Shown: one piece after another, positions 60,459 to 64,000 of the stretch
How the letters are laid out: every line of letters begins with the position of its first letter
How positions within the stretch are numbered: position 1 is the first letter of the stretch
Source: Actinomucor elegans
Lineage: Eukaryota; Mucoromycota; Mucoromycetes; Mucorales; Mucoraceae
NCBI GenBank assembly: GCA_026027325.1
Contig: JAMSLZ010000006.1
Location: 310,001-374,000, forward strand
Length of the DNA stretch: 64,000 nucleotides
Direction: 5' to 3'
The notes under the pieces: model-generated
Seen by the model: the letters and a program-made list of their open reading frames with translations, nothing else
The model's database searches: none
What the model was told of the DNA's origin: nothing
Translations under genes and position numbers: made by a program

Positions 60459-60598
60459 TTTATAAAAGCGTGTGTACAAAAGAGAAAGGATTATTTACTA
60501 AATGAACCTGACCTTTTTATATGAAAAAAAGTGTCGGGGTAATTATAGTTTTATTTAAGCCAAGATAAAGTGTTACAGTTAAAATTGCGTCATTTGGT

Positions 60599-61264
<666 letters not shown>

Positions 61265-61754
61265 TTATTTGGATCATGACTATTGTTTGTCCGTACATTC
61301 CCTACAGTTTAGTTTAGCTTTGATAGTTTTCAGTGTTTCTTGACAGTTGTATGTACATATAAAAGCAATCTCAGTAGCTATTTTCGAGCATTTGCACGTA
61401 TAAAAACCCTAATAAATAGATTAAACTGTTTCGGCTCCTTTTTTTTTTTTTTTTGTTCAAACGTCTATTATTGCTACCATTGCCAAGACCAGATCTACTA
61501 TTCCAGCAAGTATGCTCGGATACATAATCTGAATCAGAGTATTGGATACTATAGACCCATTGTTTGTTTATTTTAAACACGGGCATTTTTCTTGGGTGCA
61601 TCTGTTATCATCAGAACCTAGAGTCGGTTGCTTTCAGTAAATATAGAGTATTCTAGACGCAAGCCAATAAACTGCCATTCATACTCAATTAACAAACGAT
61701 TGTAAGGCAATGAATGTAATTTAGGTCAAATTAAGGTTTCAACAAACACATCAG

Positions 61755-61820
61755 CTTATTTTAAACATGGACTACTAATCTGATGCGGCATTTGGCCAAG
61801 ATCGACTAACAGATCTATCA
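61755..61820 (-). repeat. dispersed ~170-bp repeat unit (minus orientation)
   Basis: ACATGGACTACTAATCTGAT followed by GCGGCATTTGGCCAAGATCG and AACAGATCTATC; one of the best-preserved minus copies. Confidence 0.75.
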
Positions 61821-62940
61821 TTAATTAGGTCAATATATACTGGAAATTATATGCCAAAAAAAGAAATTATCGCATATAAATTAACAAGCACATATTTGCG
61901 CTTCGATTTTTTAATGAATCTTGTATAGAATTTGGTTTTCTTTCGAATGATGTAGGTTTGATAAATAGTAAAGAGACAAATCTTGCAGCAAGTAGCAGCA
62001 AAACCAGCTATCGATCGGAGTTTTATAGTGCTTTAATTCTATTACCTCGAGTTCGTTAAGAAATGTCCTGCCATACACTAAAACTAGCATGTTTGTCCTT
62101 TTAATTTTTCAGTTTAGTTTAGTTTTAATGCATTTTTCTGAATGGTTAAGTAAATATTGTGTATTGGAAGAAATATGGTTCTTCTGACCAATTGAAAGGC
62201 AATGTATGTAGAGAAATATGAAATTTCTCAAAGGTATTCTAAATATGGCAGTATAACTCGGAATATACGCCAAGTGAAACTCAAAGACCGCCTTCAAGTT
62301 GCAGCATTTTGCATTCTTATTTAGATCATGCTGTAACTATTGGGTTTTCCAATAATGTTGCGTATCATTTTGAATCCTTCCAAAAAAAAAAAAGCATCTA
62401 GTCTCAGTTGCGGGACAGAGAAATCTGGTTTAGCATAGTACCTTAAACCATATGTTTTCTCGGACACTTAATAATGACTCGAGCGTTCTATTATTTGGAT
62501 CGATCAGAAAACAAGAAGATCTTACTTTAAAGGTTTTGGCGGCGTGCAGTATTTTCAATCTTCATTGATCAAATGATATAATTTTTGGAACTACAAAACA
62601 TTTGCAATTTTTATTTGATTGGCAGTAATTTAGATCGTCTCGGCTACTAGAATAAACGGTGAATTAATAGAAATTGTATATGATTAGATTGCGTATTAAA
62701 TATCTTGAATCTATAGAGTTTTTGCTAATAAAAGGCTGAGATTTGATTTTTTGAAATATTATGATTATCTGACGTTAATGAAATGATACAAATATGAAGA
62801 CATATACATATAGGTATAATCTCAAAATTAAAAAGCCTATATTGCTTATTAGCTTATCATAAAATATCTCCTATATTCAAAAAAGACTTGACCAAATATA
62901 ATAATATTCTACGGATTTTTTTTTTTTTTTCATCCGCTCT

Positions 62941-63190
62941 AGATCTCTCGATCGACTTTGACTAAATGTCGCATCGGGCTAAAGAACTATATTTAAAAAA
63001 GATTACTAAATCTATTATGTATAATCTCCATTTACTGTAGTGCAATGAGTGTAATATGTCACTAGTAATGAATAGCAATCTGCATAGATGTTACATAATA
63101 TCTAATCATTTCGAGATTTCTCGGAAATCCTCGGTCAAATATTGCATCTTATAAGCGTTTTGTATTTACAAGCGACCGCTGAATCTATTA
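62941..63190 (+). repeat. dispersed ~170-bp repeat, two tandem units (plus orientation)
   Basis: Unit starts AGATCTCTCGATCGACTTTG (62941) and AGATTTCTCGGAAATCCTCG (63114), 172-173 bp apart. Both contain (G/A)(G/C)T(C/A)AAAT(G/A)T(C/T)GCATC and end with (C/G)AATCTATTA-like blocks. Confidence 0.7.
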
Positions 63191-63355
63191 GAAGCTCTGC
63201 TTAGTTTTAGTGCAATGGGTTCGTATAAAAAAGTAACTTCATAGCTCTAAGCGCCACAAGTTGTCGGCACTTTAAACGCGACACACTGTGTAATCATTAA
63301 ACCAGTTGTTACTACTGGTAAACTTTGGCTTCTTCATACAATATATTTTAATCAT

Positions 63356-64000
63356 ATGGCTAGAGTAACGCGTGGCATTTCTTTAGAGGAGTGGGAAGAA
63401 AAGACGAAATTAACAGAAAAAGAGAAGCAAAGCGTATATGACTTGCAAGACGCCTGTGCTGAACTACCTCTTCCTTCGAACTGGGTAAAGAAACATTCGC
63501 CATTAAAGCAGCTCCTGAGATTTACTCATCATCCTTTAGTATGTTGGAGACAAGCTACTTGGATCACCCTCATTCAATCTATCTACGTCGTCGGGTGGAA
63601 TCACACCTGAAATACATCAAACGAGCCCATTAAATCCACACGTTCTTGCATCACGACTTCTCGGCGCAACTTCCATGACTCGTACGTTATCCACTGCGAA
63701 TTTACTAGCCGAGGCTACTGCAGCAGACACAGCGGCTCAGAATCACGTCTCCACAGCTATTGGAAGTGAAAAACCAATCGAGACCTTACAAGAGTTTTTT
63801 GACTGGTTTGCTGTAGTCGAAACCGAAATGGAAAAGGGTCAGGAAGATATCTATCGCAACCATTTGTCTATTGTCGAATTCTATAAACAGGCTTGCGATG
63901 AGTTTTTGGTAGACTTGAATACTACATGTGAGCTGTTTAATGATTTAGAAAAGGATTATTCGTTTGTCGATGTCAGAACACGATCTATACAAACTGCTTG
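63356..64000 (+). CDS. cog3: conserved oligomeric Golgi complex subunit 3 (COG3/Sec34), 3' partial
   Basis: Exon 1 63356-63484 and exon 2 63540 to the window edge. The start MARVTRGISLEEWEEKTKLT is followed by a linker (SPSFNLSTSSGG, Ser/Thr-rich), then the conserved Sec34 N-terminal helix bundle: ETLQEFFDWFAVVETEMEKG, YRNHLSIVEFYKQACDEFLV, LFNDLEKDYSFVDVRTRSIQ. COG3 belongs to lobe A of the COG tether needed for retrograde intra-Golgi traffic. The intron 63485-63539 is GT...AG. The gene continues beyond the window. Confidence 0.88.

Overview
This is AT-rich nuclear DNA from a fungus, most likely of the order Mucorales (a Rhizopus/Mucor-type mould). The evidence is: many short spliceosomal introns (mostly 46-60 nt, GT...AG, a few GC...AG), fungal-type proteins (Pil1/Lsp1 eisosome protein, Hal4-type kinase, Pcl-type cyclin, single-box HMG protein), and a Rac GTPase. 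There are no operons, CRISPR arrays or bacterial features. I rebuilt exon structures by hand, and nearly all joined reading frames are exact multiples of three. The assignment to Mucorales is inference; no species is claimed.

Layout. 1-1.6 kb: 3' part of a glycosyltransferase-like/galactose-binding-domain protein with one apparent frameshift. 2.2-5.8 kb: Rac1, pyrimidine 5'-nucleotidase, mitochondrial [2Fe-2S] ferredoxin. 7-10.6 kb: Emp24/TMED2 p24 protein and eIF3c (convergent). 12.8-16.6 kb: Rqc2/NEMF. 18.1-19 kb: TMEM230 and a tiny Lys-rich protein. 19.4-21.6 kb: a UCH37-type ubiquitin hydrolase whose catalytic Cys is Tyr, and an unresolved gene. 24.4-26.4 kb: Hal4/Sat4 kinase. 30-32.7 kb: mitochondrial aconitase. 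33.7-34.3 kb: a 200-bp-arm inverted repeat. 34.5-39.5 kb: ALG6, mitochondrial-type ketoacyl synthase, NIPSNAP. 40.9-45.7 kb: mS34, REEP/HVA22, a small unknown, an amino-acid transporter, an HMG-box protein. 47.6-48.1 kb: a decaying DPBB pseudogene. 48.3-50.4 kb: Pcl-type cyclin and Sec14-like protein. 52-52.9 kb: POLD4 and a small hydrophilic protein. 58.1-61.2 kb: small Cys/His protein, Pil1, secreted Kre9-like protein. 63.4 kb to the end: COG3 (5' part).

The genes are mostly unrelated housekeeping functions (translation, ribosome quality control, secretory pathway, N-glycosylation, TCA cycle, mitochondrial lipoate/fatty acid synthesis, cell polarity). I see no gene cluster with a shared pathway.

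About 40% of the window is gene-free. Those gaps repeatedly hold a degenerate ~170-bp repeat, found as single units or as short head-to-tail arrays in both orientations, which no standard feature explains. Together with the predicted UCH37 pseudoenzyme and the long inverted repeat upstream of ALG6, these are the most interesting observations. I found no convincing tRNA, rRNA, transposase or reverse-transcriptase gene.
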